Assembly: GCF_016859125.1 (NCBI RefSeq)
Contig: NZ_CP069338.1
Location: 2,542,001-2,606,000, forward strand
DNA: 64,000 bases
Origin: Archangium violaceum
GTDB lineage: Bacteria > Myxococcota > Myxococcia > Myxococcales > Myxococcaceae
Direction: 5' to 3'
Notes under the pieces: generated by a model
Told to the model about the DNA's origin: nothing
The model's input: only the letters and a program-made list of their open reading frames with translations
The model's database searches: none
Shown here: positions 18,784 to 27,944 of the stretch, piece after piece
How positions within the stretch are numbered: the stretch's first letter is position 1
How the letters are laid out: every line of letters begins with the position of its first letter
Program-made: the position numbers and the translations under genes

Positions 18784-19010
18784 TCGGCAGCCGAACCTCG
18801 GGCGCGGTGGAGGCACCGGGGCGCGGCAAGCTGAGCCTCGGGCGCGTGGAGCCCACCAGCGGCGCGGCAGCGCCACCAGGGCAGGCAGCCGAGCCTTGGG
18901 CACGGTGGAGGGCACCAGAAGCACGGCGGACCCCTCTGGGGGCAGGGGGCCAGAGGGCGGCAGCCGAGGCTGGGGCGCGGCGGAGGGCTCCAGCGTGGGC
19001 GCACCTCGCC
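18784..19010. repeat. Inverted block of the same repeat family
   Basis: About five units in the opposite orientation to the main block: GCAGCCGAACCTCGGGCGCG, GTGGAGGCACC and so on are reverse complements of the units upstream. A ~120-base non-repeat stretch separates the two orientations. The block ends about 150 bases before the next gene. Confidence 0.7.
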
Positions 19011-19156
19011 CCTCCCGCTCAAGTCGGGTTGCCGTGCTAACCCCCGCAGTCGGGTGGGGCTTCCCCTCCACTGGCCCCGCATGTTACCTGGGGTTCATCC
19101 GTCCTGGTAAACAGAAGGTTTAGACGCTCTCCCGCTGTCCTCACCCCAAGGTGTCC

Positions 19157-19756
19157 ATGCCGAACGCCCCACATGCGTGCCGGATAGGGGCTCGTGTTGC
19201 CCGCGCCCGGCCCCATCCGCTCCTGTCCGCCTTGCTGGCCGTGCTGCTGCTGTGTCCCGTCGCGTGCGCCAGTGGCCAACGCCCCGAGGTGTTCCGCGCC
19301 ATGCGGGACGCGCTCGCGGAGTTGGACGACTTCGGCGCGCTGCTGCTGGAGGCCGGACTCCCGGCGGACACGCTTCCCACCGGCCCGGAGTTGACGCCCG
19401 AGGAGGCCACCCGGCTGCGGGTCTCCTTCGGCCTGTACCCGTCCACCTCCCGCACCTCCGGCCCGAGGCTCGTTGCGGATGTGCTGCTGCGGGAAGTCAT
19501 CGCGGGCGGCGCTCCCGTCATGCGCTCCGCCCTGGACGCTCGCCTGCTGCGCTACCAACACCTGCGGGTCATGGGCCCTGATGGTTTCCTCTCCGCCGCC
19601 CTCACCGGCACCCCCGCGCAGTGCGTGGGCCCGGTGGAGGTGAGAAACGGCGTCCTGCGCGCGGGCGAATTCGAGGTGGGGGGCTTCTACTCGCCCGATG
19701 GAAACGGCGGCTGGGTACACGTCGTCTTTCGTCCCGCTGGCGAGCGCAGCCCGTAG
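19157..19756 (+). CDS. Putative lipoprotein of unknown function
   Basis: About 199 residues. The N-terminus is Arg-rich, followed by a hydrophobic run and a lipobox-like PVACASG, so export and lipidation are likely. The mature part has no family I recognise; it is helical at first (FRAMRDALAELDDFGALLLE) and ends in a beta-rich GEFEVGGFYSPDGNGGWVHV. It opens a run of signalling genes: a pseudokinase starts 38 bases downstream. Start chosen at the ATG at 19157; 19151 (GTG) is equally possible. Confidence 0.6.
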   Translation: MPNAPHACRIGARVARARPHPLLSALLAVLLLCPVACASGQRPEVFRAMRDALAELDDFGALLLEAGLPADTLPTGPELTPEEATRLRVSFGLYPSTSRTSGPRLVADVLLREVIAGGAPVMRSALDARLLRYQHLRVMGPDGFLSAALTGTPAQCVGPVEVRNGVLRAGEFEVGGFYSPDGNGGWVHVVFRPAGERSP

Positions 19757-19793
19757 TCCGCACCCGCAGACTTTCCAAAGACAGGAGTTTCCC

Positions 19794-20990
19794 ATGCCCT
19801 CAACACCAAGAGAAACGCCCCGGCGCGACAGTCCCCGCCGCTACGCCGTCAAATCGGAAGACTACCGTTTCACCTTCGAGGCGGGCGAATACCGTTACGA
19901 GGTGACGGAGCCGCTTGTACTCCATCCCTACTATGACTCGCTTTTCATCGCATGGCGTCGGCTCCTCTCGGGCGGGCCGCGTCACATGGTCGAACTCAAG
20001 AAGGTGAACATGGTTCCCGGGCGCGACGCACGCGCCAGCGCACGGGAAGAGGTTCGCCTTGCGTCGCTGCTGCGTCACCCCAAGATTGCCCGCGTCCATG
20101 ACTTCATCGTCAACAAGGGGATTCCCTATGTCGTCATGGAGCACATGAAGGGCTGTTTCCTTCTCACCGTCACACATGCGGCGGCGCTCGTGGAGAAGAG
20201 GCTTTCCCCTGCCTTCGCCGTCTACGTTGCCGCCGAGGTGGCGGACGCGCTCGAATACGCGCACAACGCCGAGAATGAAACCGGGGCGCCGCTCCGGCTC
20301 GTACACCGGGCCGTGGGGCCCCTGCGCATCCGGCTTGGGGCGGATGGCCGCGTCAAGCTGTGCAACCTCGGAGCGGCTTATTCCGAGCTGGCCGGACGCA
20401 TGGTCACCCCGCGCGATCTGCTGAGAGGAGATCCGGCCTACATCGCCCCGGAACTGCTGCGCTCCATGTGGGCAGCCCTCGAAAGCAAGACGGACCCACT
20501 CACCCCGAGGGAGCTTGACGGCAGGGCGGACATTTTCTCCCTCGGGTTGGTACTGCTGGAGATGCTGACGGCGAAATATCCGCTTGACCCGCTCGGACTG
20601 GTGCCGAGCCGTCCGGCGACGCGCTTTCCCCAGGGCCTGCGCGCCGAGCGGCCGACATGGGTGGAGCTTGAGGTTTTGTTTAATCGCGTCCTCAGCTTCG
20701 GGCCCGAGGAGATAGAGCGCGAAGCGGATTTGGTCCCCGAGCCTTTGCGGAAAATCTTGGGCAAGGCACTACAGCCCAACCCGGAGAACCGCTACAGCAC
20801 TGCCGCCGAGATGCGCGATGACTTGCGTTTCTATCTTCGCGCGTCCGGGGCCTCCAGCTTCGGACGGCCCGAAGTGGCGGCGGAGCGGAAAGCGATTTTA
20901 AACGAGGCGGCCGAGCGCAAGCTGCTGGCGGCGCAGACAGTCGAAAGAGGCGTGCTCCCCAACCCGGAAGAGTTCCTGGACAATGGGTAG
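19794..20990 (+). CDS. Eukaryote-like Ser/Thr pseudokinase
   Basis: 398 residues with AGGAG upstream of the ATG. The kinase fold is recognisable (VELKKVNMV with the VAIK-type Lys, EEVRLASLLRHPKIARVHDF, YVVMEHMKG, DIFSLGLVLLEMLTAKYPLD), but the catalytic loop reads LVHRAVGPLRI, so HRD has lost Asp and the metal-binding Asn is gone, and DFG is replaced by NLG. It should bind but not phosphorylate, and may act as a scaffold or allosteric partner. No membrane segment. Its stop overlaps the next HTH gene by eight bases, so they are co-translated. An active kinase lies two genes downstream. Confidence 0.82.
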   Translation: MPSTPRETPRRDSPRRYAVKSEDYRFTFEAGEYRYEVTEPLVLHPYYDSLFIAWRRLLSGGPRHMVELKKVNMVPGRDARASAREEVRLASLLRHPKIARVHDFIVNKGIPYVVMEHMKGCFLLTVTHAAALVEKRLSPAFAVYVAAEVADALEYAHNAENETGAPLRLVHRAVGPLRIRLGADGRVKLCNLGAAYSELAGRMVTPRDLLRGDPAYIAPELLRSMWAALESKTDPLTPRELDGRADIFSLGLVLLEMLTAKYPLDPLGLVPSRPATRFPQGLRAERPTWVELEVLFNRVLSFGPEEIEREADLVPEPLRKILGKALQPNPENRYSTAAEMRDDLRFYLRASGASSFGRPEVAAERKAILNEAAERKLLAAQTVERGVLPNPEEFLDNG

Positions 20991-21465
20991 ACATACCAAG
21001 CCCCCCGCCGCTGTCGCAGACACTCGACAGCCGACCGAAGGCCCCAAAGCTCCGCCAAGGCTTGCGAAGCACATGGGAGAAGTCGCGCGGAATGCCCGCA
21101 AGCAGGCAAGGCTGACGCAGGCGGACGTGGCCGAGCGGGTTGGGCTTGCTACGGAGGTTTATGGCCGCCTGGAGCGCGGCGGAATGCTTCCGAGCGTGCC
21201 CACCCTGCTAAAGCTGTGCTTTGTCCTCCGGGCGGACGCCAACGCGCTGCTAGGGATTGGCTCCGGCTCGCTGCCGGTACTGGTGGACGAGCCGAAGCAG
21301 GAGAAAGAGGAAGAGGCCCCCCGGGTTCGGCAAGTGCTCCGCCACTTGCGGCGGCTGACGCCTACCCAGCTCAATGCCATTGGACACGTTGCTAGCACCT
21401 TCGCCAAGTCAAACGCGGCCCCGCCAGACGCAAGGGACGAATGCCTACAGGAACAGAGCACATGA
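20983..21465 (+). CDS. XRE-family HTH regulator
   Basis: 160 residues with a Cro/CI-type HTH at ~30-90 (NARKQARLTQADVAERVGLA, then YGRLERGGMLPSVPTLLKLC). A charged linker and a C-terminal helical segment follow. It overlaps both neighbours (8 bases with the pseudokinase, 4 with the next regulator), so all three are one transcription unit. It is a paralogue of the next gene. Targets cannot be read from the sequence. Confidence 0.85.
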   Translation: MGRHTKPPAAVADTRQPTEGPKAPPRLAKHMGEVARNARKQARLTQADVAERVGLATEVYGRLERGGMLPSVPTLLKLCFVLRADANALLGIGSGSLPVLVDEPKQEKEEEAPRVRQVLRHLRRLTPTQLNAIGHVASTFAKSNAAPPDARDECLQEQST

Positions 21466-21881
21466 CCCCCGAGGAGTTGATGACCACCATCGGACCACTC
21501 GCCCGAGAGGCCCGAGAACGGCTGAAGATGAATCAAGCCGAGGTTGCGCGTGCGGCTGGGATTTCGTCTGTCGTCTATGGAAAGATTGAACGCGGGTTGA
21601 TGTTGCCCGCCGTCCCCACACTGCGAAAGATAACCCTGGCGCTCGGCATTTCGTCGGACGTGCTGCTGGGCATCAGTCCGAAAGAAGTAGCGCGGACGAT
21701 GAATGAGCCCGCGCCCGAGGTGCCACTGAGCCCCGAGCTTCGCAAGCTGACGCGCATCCTGCGGGCATGGCCTGACGAAAAGGTCCGCTTCCTGGCCCGT
21801 ATGGCGAAGCTGCTGGACTCGCCTTCCGTGCGGGTGGAGTTCTTGAAGGACTCCGAGAAGGAGTCCGAGCCCGAGGACTAG
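21462..21881 (+). CDS. XRE-family HTH regulator, second paralogue
   Basis: 139 residues if it starts at the ATG within ATGA that overlaps the upstream stop; an in-frame ATG also lies at 21441. The HTH reads REARERLKMNQAEVARAAGI, then YGKIERGLMLPAVPTL, close to the upstream gene. Both share a C-terminal LxxLTRxLR...LARMAKLL type helix. A pair of tandem regulators suggests heterodimer formation or duplicated control of the adjoining kinase/DUF2381/SitA genes. Confidence 0.83.
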   Translation: MTPEELMTTIGPLAREARERLKMNQAEVARAAGISSVVYGKIERGLMLPAVPTLRKITLALGISSDVLLGISPKEVARTMNEPAPEVPLSPELRKLTRILRAWPDEKVRFLARMAKLLDSPSVRVEFLKDSEKESEPED

Positions 21882-22063
21882 GCGCCGCTTTAGCGATGGG
21901 GTTGGAGCGTGGGTAGGGGGCGACCGTGCCCTGCGTGGCCGCATTCGGGAAGGGGGTGCCCACCGCCCCGGCTCCAGCTTCCAACCGGGCGGGCATCCGC
22001 GCGACTGCACCAACCACACCCGCCGGGTTCTGCTAGAGTGGTGAACCTTCGGAGGCTCCCGGC

Positions 22064-24220
22064 TTGGTCATCCACCTTCCCCAGAAAGGCGCCAAGATTG
22101 GCGCTTATGAAGTCATCGAGCAACTTGGCCAGGGCGGCGGCGGCCACGTCTACAAGGCCGAGCGCGGCGGGCGTAATTACGCCGTCAAGGTCCTGGCTAC
22201 CCTGGACGTGGACGGCTGGACGCGGCGCGAGGTCACAGCCCTTGTCAATCTTCCACTCGATAACGTGGTGCGCTTTGTTGGCTATGACAAGTGGCCGGAT
22301 GCCGAGACGGGTTATCCCTGCATCATCATGGAGTTTGTCTCAGGGTTGACGCTCGATTTCTACGTGCTGCGCCACAACCCATCCACCCGGCGGGCGCTCA
22401 CAATCTTCTTGAAGATCGCCCGGGCGCTTCGGGAAGTCTTCCGGCTCGGGGTGCTGCATCGGGACATCAAGGAATCCAACATCATCATTCGCTCACATGA
22501 TGGCGAGCCGATATTGATAGATTTTGGCTTCAGCTCCGTGGCTGGCATGCCCACCGTGACAGAAGCGGGAAGGTTGCCGCCGGGAACGCCAGAGTACCGG
22601 AGCCCCGAGGCCATGCGCTTTCTCGCGAGCATGACGGAAGAGGATTCTTATACATATAGCCTCTCGGACGAGCTGTGGGCGCTTGGGGTGACTCTGTACT
22701 GGCTGCTTACGGACGTGCTGCCGTTTGGCAACCGAAGGGAGCCGGGGCTTAATGCTCGCATCCGCCTGGACTCCCCGCCGCATCCTTGCGTCGTCAATCC
22801 GCGACTGCCCGAATCGGTCAGCCGTTTGTGTCTGCGCATGCTGGAGAAGGATCCACAGTCACGCTTTCAAAACCACGACGAGATATGTGGCGCCGTTGAG
22901 GCGCTGTTGTCTGCACATGAGGGGGATGCTGGCTGGGATGTGCCGTTGATTGATCCGGAGTCCCCCCACCGTGTGACAACAGTGGGGGGGCCGAACGCGG
23001 ACAAGCCGAAGAATGAGCAAGAGAAGGAGGTAGCCCAGTGGATAGGAGAGAAGCCCCGGCGGGGGCTTTGGAGGGAGGGTGATGCACTCCAGCCGCCCGC
23101 GCCGGGCAAGCTGCCGCCGCCCGTGGGTTTCCTGGAAGGGCAAGCGCGGGCCTCGCCCGACGTGCCCGCCGTGGACGTAGCCCCGGGGGAGGTACAGGAG
23201 GACGCAGGCGCCGCACCGCCCCGGGGGGAGCCCGCAGGGCTGGTGGCTGGCGCAGCCGCGCCCCCGGTGCAGGGGCGGGCCGAAGCTCGGGCACCGCCCG
23301 CCCGCCGGGGGGCCTCGGGCGTGCGCCGTTGGGTGTTAGGCGCGGGGCCCTTCCCCACGGGGCGCCTACTGCTGGACTTGCTCAAGCGGCCCCCTCTGGT
23401 CCTGGTGGCGGTGCTCGCCCTGGTGGCGCTCGTGGTGGGCTCCGTGGGCGCGTGGCGCTCGGAGGCTCCGCCCGTTGCGCTGGCAGGGAAGACGGCGCCC
23501 CCACCTAGTGCGTCCGCCGTGGGTGGGCAGACGGAAGGGGCCGCACCCGTCCGCGAAGTGGCGCAGCCGCACAACCCAGCCGAAGCTAACGCGGGCGCGG
23601 CGCCCGTGAGGGCCCAACCCCCCGCGCCTCTTCCTAACGCCATGCCTCGCAAACCTGACACGACGAAAAAGCCGGATGACGCACCCAAGCACCAGACGCA
23701 ACGCGCGGGCAGGCTCCCCGCCTTGAAGAAGGCCGCCGCTGTGAGTGCTACATGTGCGCTGATTGAGGGATGCACCGGAGGCACGGCCCAGGTGCGCCCC
23801 ACGCCCGCGCCCGTCGAATGCCCCGCCGATTGGCAGGCGACACACAAAAGATTAGGCATTGGTAGCGGAACCGTCGTGCTGCAAGGGGAAAGGGGTTATG
23901 CAGGAGATACGGTCCCTCTGCCCGAGGGGCCCGTTAGGGTTGTGACTGACGACGTTACCGGTCTGCCCGAGGGCACCTTGCTTTCGGGGACGTGGCAGCT
24001 TGGAGAAGGCCGCATTTATAGCACCTTCACCCAGGCGCAGATTCCAGGCGGAGACACCTACCCCGTTTGTCTGGTCATTGGCCGAGATACCCCGGCAGCC
24101 ATGCCGAGTGGCCCGGACTGTCCCGAAGGGCTGGGGGATTGCCCCGCGCCCGAAAGCAGACCGGGCAACGTGAAGACTTTCACTGTTCTTGACGTCTACC
24201 CAAAAGGCTATCGGTTCTAG
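22064..24220 (+). CDS. Transmembrane Ser/Thr protein kinase
   Basis: 718 residues from a TTG with GGAGG upstream. The kinase domain spans ~12-290: glycine loop LGQGGGGHVY, Lys in YAVKVL, catalytic loop LHRDIKESNI, DFGFSS and the PEYRSPEA segment, all intact. A Pro/Ala-rich linker leads to one membrane helix at ~443-463 (LVLVAVLALVALVVGSVGAW), then an outer-side Pro-rich region and a C-terminal domain of ~130 residues (CPADWQATHKRLGIG...PKGYRF). It is a sensor-like eukaryotic-type kinase in the inner membrane. It precedes DUF2381 and SitA genes, a layout often met in myxobacteria. Confidence 0.9.
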   Translation: MVIHLPQKGAKIGAYEVIEQLGQGGGGHVYKAERGGRNYAVKVLATLDVDGWTRREVTALVNLPLDNVVRFVGYDKWPDAETGYPCIIMEFVSGLTLDFYVLRHNPSTRRALTIFLKIARALREVFRLGVLHRDIKESNIIIRSHDGEPILIDFGFSSVAGMPTVTEAGRLPPGTPEYRSPEAMRFLASMTEEDSYTYSLSDELWALGVTLYWLLTDVLPFGNRREPGLNARIRLDSPPHPCVVNPRLPESVSRLCLRMLEKDPQSRFQNHDEICGAVEALLSAHEGDAGWDVPLIDPESPHRVTTVGGPNADKPKNEQEKEVAQWIGEKPRRGLWREGDALQPPAPGKLPPPVGFLEGQARASPDVPAVDVAPGEVQEDAGAAPPRGEPAGLVAGAAAPPVQGRAEARAPPARRGASGVRRWVLGAGPFPTGRLLLDLLKRPPLVLVAVLALVALVVGSVGAWRSEAPPVALAGKTAPPPSASAVGGQTEGAAPVREVAQPHNPAEANAGAAPVRAQPPAPLPNAMPRKPDTTKKPDDAPKHQTQRAGRLPALKKAAAVSATCALIEGCTGGTAQVRPTPAPVECPADWQATHKRLGIGSGTVVLQGERGYAGDTVPLPEGPVRVVTDDVTGLPEGTLLSGTWQLGEGRIYSTFTQAQIPGGDTYPVCLVIGRDTPAAMPSGPDCPEGLGDCPAPESRPGNVKTFTVLDVYPKGYRF

Positions 24221-24249
24221 ACAGTGCCGCCGCACCGTTGCAGTCAACA

Positions 24250-24278
24250 CGGGCCCGCCGGTTTCTCACGCGGGCCCG
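24250..24278 (+). terminator. Hairpin between the kinase and DUF2381 genes
   Basis: CGGGCCCGC, an 11-base loop and GCGGGCCCG form a perfect nine-pair GC stem 30 bases after the kinase stop. There is no T tract, so it may act as an attenuator or an mRNA-stabilising stem and not a strong terminator. Confidence 0.5.
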
Positions 24279-24303
24279 CCTGCATTCTGGAGGTTGAATT
24301 TCC

Positions 24304-24687
24304 GTGCTGCCCCCGTCCCCTGGCGCCCTCCTGGCGCTCGCCCTCCTTTCTGGCGCCGCACAGGCCGCCGAGCCGCCCCCCGTCCCCCGCTGCGCGGCTA
24401 CGCCCCGCATTGACGTGTCGGCAGACTCCACGGGGCAGGCGTCCGAGGTGTGTGTCAGACCGGACGAGCCGACCGCATTTGTCTTTGACTCCCGCCTTGC
24501 AGCCGGGGCGGTGGAATTTCAGCCAGAGGGCCGCCTTGCGGATTGGGCCCAAGGCAAAGAGAGTCTGACTCTTCACGTCATTCCCAGGGGTGATTATCTG
24601 CCAGGGGAGAGGGTAAAGGTAACGGTGCGCTTCGCGGATGGCGCGGCTCCGGAAAACGCAACCTTCTGGCTGGTGGGCCATGCGGCG
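24304..24687 (+). pseudogene. DUF2381 family protein, 5' part (split by an insertion sequence)
   Basis: The first 128 codons of a myxobacterial DUF2381 protein: a signal peptide (LLALALLSGAAQAAE) from a GTG start, then the family's VPRCAATPRIDV and ERVKVTVRFADGAAPENATF. The frame is cut at 24687 by an ISAs1-like element and continues at 28125. Removing the insertion and one copy of the 12-base target duplication restores a 322-residue protein with no frame change. The protein would be exported; its function is unknown. Confidence 0.82.
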
Positions 24688-24697
24688 CAGGATTGAT

Positions 24698-26435
24698 CCC
24701 GCCTTATTCACGAGAGGTGCAGGAGGATGACCGGAAAAGGAGGGTGACGCGCCTGACCTCCCGAGTGGTAGAGGGGTGTTGTTCAGACATCCACCACCAC
24801 AAGGCAGGAGGCGCGTCATGGGTGAAATCCTCAACGACTTCGGGCTGGAGTTCAACGGCTCCGTGAAGCTGGAGGCGAGGGCGGAGCGGTTGACGTCGGA
24901 GGCAGGTGCGGTGCTGCTGAGGGAGGTGGACGAGCGGTTGGGGCTGACGCGCTGGCTGGGGGAGATGTTGACGGACACGCGAGACGAGAAGCGGATAACC
25001 CACTCGCTGAGGGAGTTGGTGCGCACGGACCTTCTGCTGTTGGGGCAAGGGTGGAGAGACCACGACGACGCGGACGCGCTCAGGAGGGACGCGGCGTTGA
25101 GGTTGGCGGTGTCGGACAGCAAGAGCAGCGTGCCGCTGAGGGGGAAAGAGGGGGGAGCGGAGGGGTTGGCCTCACAGCCCACCTTGTCGCGGCTGACGGC
25201 CATGTTGGCGCGAGAGGAAAACCGGAAGGTGCTGCACGAGGCGCTGGTGTGGCAGACGGGGCGGAGGCTGAGGGCGCAGCAGCCCAAGGGCCAGAAGCTC
25301 AAGCAGGTGACGGTGGACGTGGACGGGTTGCCGGTGGAGGTGCATGGGCACCAGGAGGGCAGCGCGTACAACGGGCACTACGGAGTACGCATGTACCACC
25401 CGATTGTCGCCAGTCTGGCCGAGACGGGAGACCTGCTGGACGTGAGGTTGCGCGAGGGAAACGTGCACAGCGCCAATGGAGCGCTGGAATTCATCGACGA
25501 GTTGCTGGGGCGAGTGGAGAAGGAGGTGTGTGAGGTGGCGGCGGTGCGCTTCGACGCGGGCTTTCCCGAGGAGAAGCTGCTGGCGAAGCTGGAGGAGCGA
25601 GGCACGCCCTACGTGGCGCGCGTGCGCAACACCAGCGTGTTGCAGCGGGAGGCGGCGCTGCCGCGCTTCATGAATTCGGGAGTGCCGCAGGGGAGCCGGG
25701 CACCCACCTGTACGAATGGGAGTACCAGGCGCAGGGCTGGAGCCGTGCGCGGCGCGTGGTGTTGGTAGTGCTGGAGAGGAAGGACGAGCTCTTCCCGCAC
25801 GCCTTCTGGCTGGTGACGAGCTGGAGCAAGGAGCAGATGCCGGCACAGGCGCTGCTGGAGCACTACCGCCAACGCGGCACGGCGGAGGGCCACTTCGGAG
25901 AGCTCATGGACGTGCTGGCCCCGGCGCTCTCCTCGGCCAGACGGCCCAAGTCCAAGTACCGGGGCAGCCGCCCGTCCAGCGCGCGGTGTCCATCGACGCC
26001 TTCGCCAACAACGAGGTACGCCTGTTGCTCAATGCCCTGGCCTACAACCTGGTGCACGCCGCGCGCGTGCTGATGGAGCAGGCCACGGGCGAGGGCTGGG
26101 GCTGCTCCGTGTGCGCGAGCGGGTGCTCAAAGTAGCCGCGCGGGTGCTGTTACACGCCAGAAGAGTGGTGCTGGTCATTGGCCGGGAGTCGGCCAGCCTC
26201 TGGCAGAAGCTGTGGACGAAGCTGGGCTCGCTGAGCACAGCGCACATCACGTAGCTGCCTGGAGTCAATTGCAGCTCACGTGTCGCACTCTCCCCACTCC
26301 CCTCTCCATCTCCTCCTGCTTGCTACCCGCTGCCCCGGGGCGGGCTTCCTCTGCCTTGTGCCCGATAACTCAACCCAACGCGCTCGACCTCAGCCTTCAT
26401 GCATGTCTTGAGCCAGTCGTCGCGAATATGGTGGG
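24698..26435. mobile_element. IS1380-like element nested in ISAs1-like copy A
   Basis: A 1738-base element with imperfect inverted ends (CCCGCCTTATTCACGA at the left; CCCACCATATTCGCGA as the complement of the right). It sits between direct repeats TTGAT (24693-24697 and 26436-26440), a five-base duplication of the kind IS1380-type elements can make. Deleting it and one TTGAT restores the left end of copy A exactly, which proves the order: first ISAs1 into DUF2381, then IS1380 into ISAs1. Confidence 0.85.
24818..26254 (+). pseudogene. IS1380-family transposase, frameshifted
   Basis: The DDE transposase starts at an ATG (MGEILNDFGLEFNGSVKLEA) and shows the family's LASQPTLSRL, VTVDVDGLPVEVHGHQEGSA and YNGHYGVRMYHP. 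The reading frame breaks at ~25695, again at ~25975 and again at ~26098, after which RERVLKVAARVLLHARRVV leads to the stop. With three shifts it cannot make a full transposase. Confidence 0.85.
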
Positions 26436-26630
26436 TTGATCCAAAGTCCGTAGGAGAGGTTTTGAAGAGGCGGAGAGCAAGTCCAGACATTCACAGGCAA
26501 AGAGGGAGCATCCCTCCGGACGGCGCCTGAAAGAGGGGCGCCGTGGAAGGACAGGAGTGAAGGTACACAGGCCGAACAGCCAGGGGAGAAGAGGCGCGGG
26601 AAGGCCGGAGCGGGAGCAGCTGGCGGGCGC

Positions 26631-27944
26631 TCAGGCAAGTGTGGCCAGACTCTCGGGCAGCACGGCCAGACCCAACAGGCCCTGGTAGAGCACCTCCATG
26701 GTGCGTGCGAAGCTTTGGGGCCGTTTGTCGCGAGTCGGCAGGTGCGTGCGCACCAGGGCCAGCAGGTTGTAGGCCAGCAAACGCAGCCAGCTGAGCACCA
26801 GGGGTGCATTGCCTCGCAGGCTGGGCGAGGCGCTGTCCTCCTCCAGCACCACGTCCGCTGTCCAGTTGGGCCCGTTCTCAATCCCCCAGTGCCGGCGTAC
26901 CAACGTCAGCATCCGCTCCGGGGACAGTTGCCCTGTGGGAATGGAGGTGAGGAACAGCCGCGTCTCCACCTTCGGCAGCTCGCCGTCTCTGGTTCGCGTC
27001 TGCCTCACCCATACCCATTGCTGGGCGCCGGGAAAGTCCTCCTCTGGCGGCTTGTCCACCACCCTCAACTCCCTCTCCACCCACTCCCCGCTCGTCCGCT
27101 CGCGCGTGCGCACCTTCACTGGCGCCACCGCCAGCGCCACCCACGCCTTGTCATGTAGCCGGTGGAAGTTCTCCTTGAGCGCCATCAGGTAGTGCTTGCC
27201 CGCCTCCCTCACCACCCGCGCATTGGCCGCGCTCGTCATTCCCGCGTCCACTGTCACGTACTCGAAATGCCGCCCGAACTTCTCCACCACCCGTTTGAAC
27301 AACTCCGGGAACGCCGTCGCCTCTCCCTGCTTGCCTTCCAGCAACTTCTGGTCGAGCACCGGCTGGGCCGCGCTGCTGGTGAGACTGGCGCGCAGCGCGT
27401 ACGGGTACCAGTACTCCCGCCCCTGCTCATCCTTCGTCGTGTGGCTCGGCTCGCACGGCGGCTGCCCCGGCGTGCTCTCCCCCGCCTTCCCGTCAATGCT
27501 GACGACGCCCCGGGCGAAGAGCTCATGGCGTATCAGCCCCACTTCCAGGCCTCGGTGCACCATCTGGTGCACCTCCTGCTCCAACCCCTCTGGCTCCAAC
27601 TTCCCCAGCAGCCTATCCAACGTCGTGTCGGACACCGGCCGCTTCAGCCCCTCGGGCGCCGTGCCTTCGCGCAGCATGTCCTCCCCCAGCGCCTCGGCAT
27701 GCCTCAACACCCGCCGCCCCACCGCCATCGCCTGCACCAGCAGCATCAACATCGCCGCCAGCGGATGCCTCTGTCCCCGGCGGGCCCGGGGGTCCTTTAC
27801 CTCCTTGAATGTCAGCCCCAGGCTCGCCATCATCCTCTGCACGCGGGAGGGGGTTTCCTGCTCGTCCTTCTTCCCCTTCCCGTTTCCCGCTTGGGGGGTG
27901 GAGGGCCCGCCAGTCCTCCCGCCCCGGTTTTTCTTCCCACTCAT
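26631..27944 (-). CDS. ISAs1-like family transposase, copy A
   Basis: 437 residues, intact. After a basic Gly/Lys-rich leader come the DDE_Tnp_1-associated N-domain (KEVKDPRARRGQRHPLAAML), the first catalytic Asp in VVSIDGKAGE, a second Asp in YVTVDAGMTSAANARVV and the Glu of RRHWGIENGPNW, all features of the ISAs1 (H-repeat) group of the IS4-related families. It is identical in length to copy B and differs at only a few residues. Protein is complete although the element's left end is interrupted. Confidence 0.9.
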   Translation of the reverse strand: MSGKKNRGGRTGGPSTPQAGNGKGKKDEQETPSRVQRMMASLGLTFKEVKDPRARRGQRHPLAAMLMLLVQAMAVGRRVLRHAEALGEDMLREGTAPEGLKRPVSDTTLDRLLGKLEPEGLEQEVHQMVHRGLEVGLIRHELFARGVVSIDGKAGESTPGQPPCEPSHTTKDEQGREYWYPYALRASLTSSAAQPVLDQKLLEGKQGEATAFPELFKRVVEKFGRHFEYVTVDAGMTSAANARVVREAGKHYLMALKENFHRLHDKAWVALAVAPVKVRTRERTSGEWVERELRVVDKPPEEDFPGAQQWVWVRQTRTRDGELPKVETRLFLTSIPTGQLSPERMLTLVRRHWGIENGPNWTADVVLEEDSASPSLRGNAPLVLSWLRLLAYNLLALVRTHLPTRDKRPQSFARTMEVLYQGLLGLAVLPESLATLA

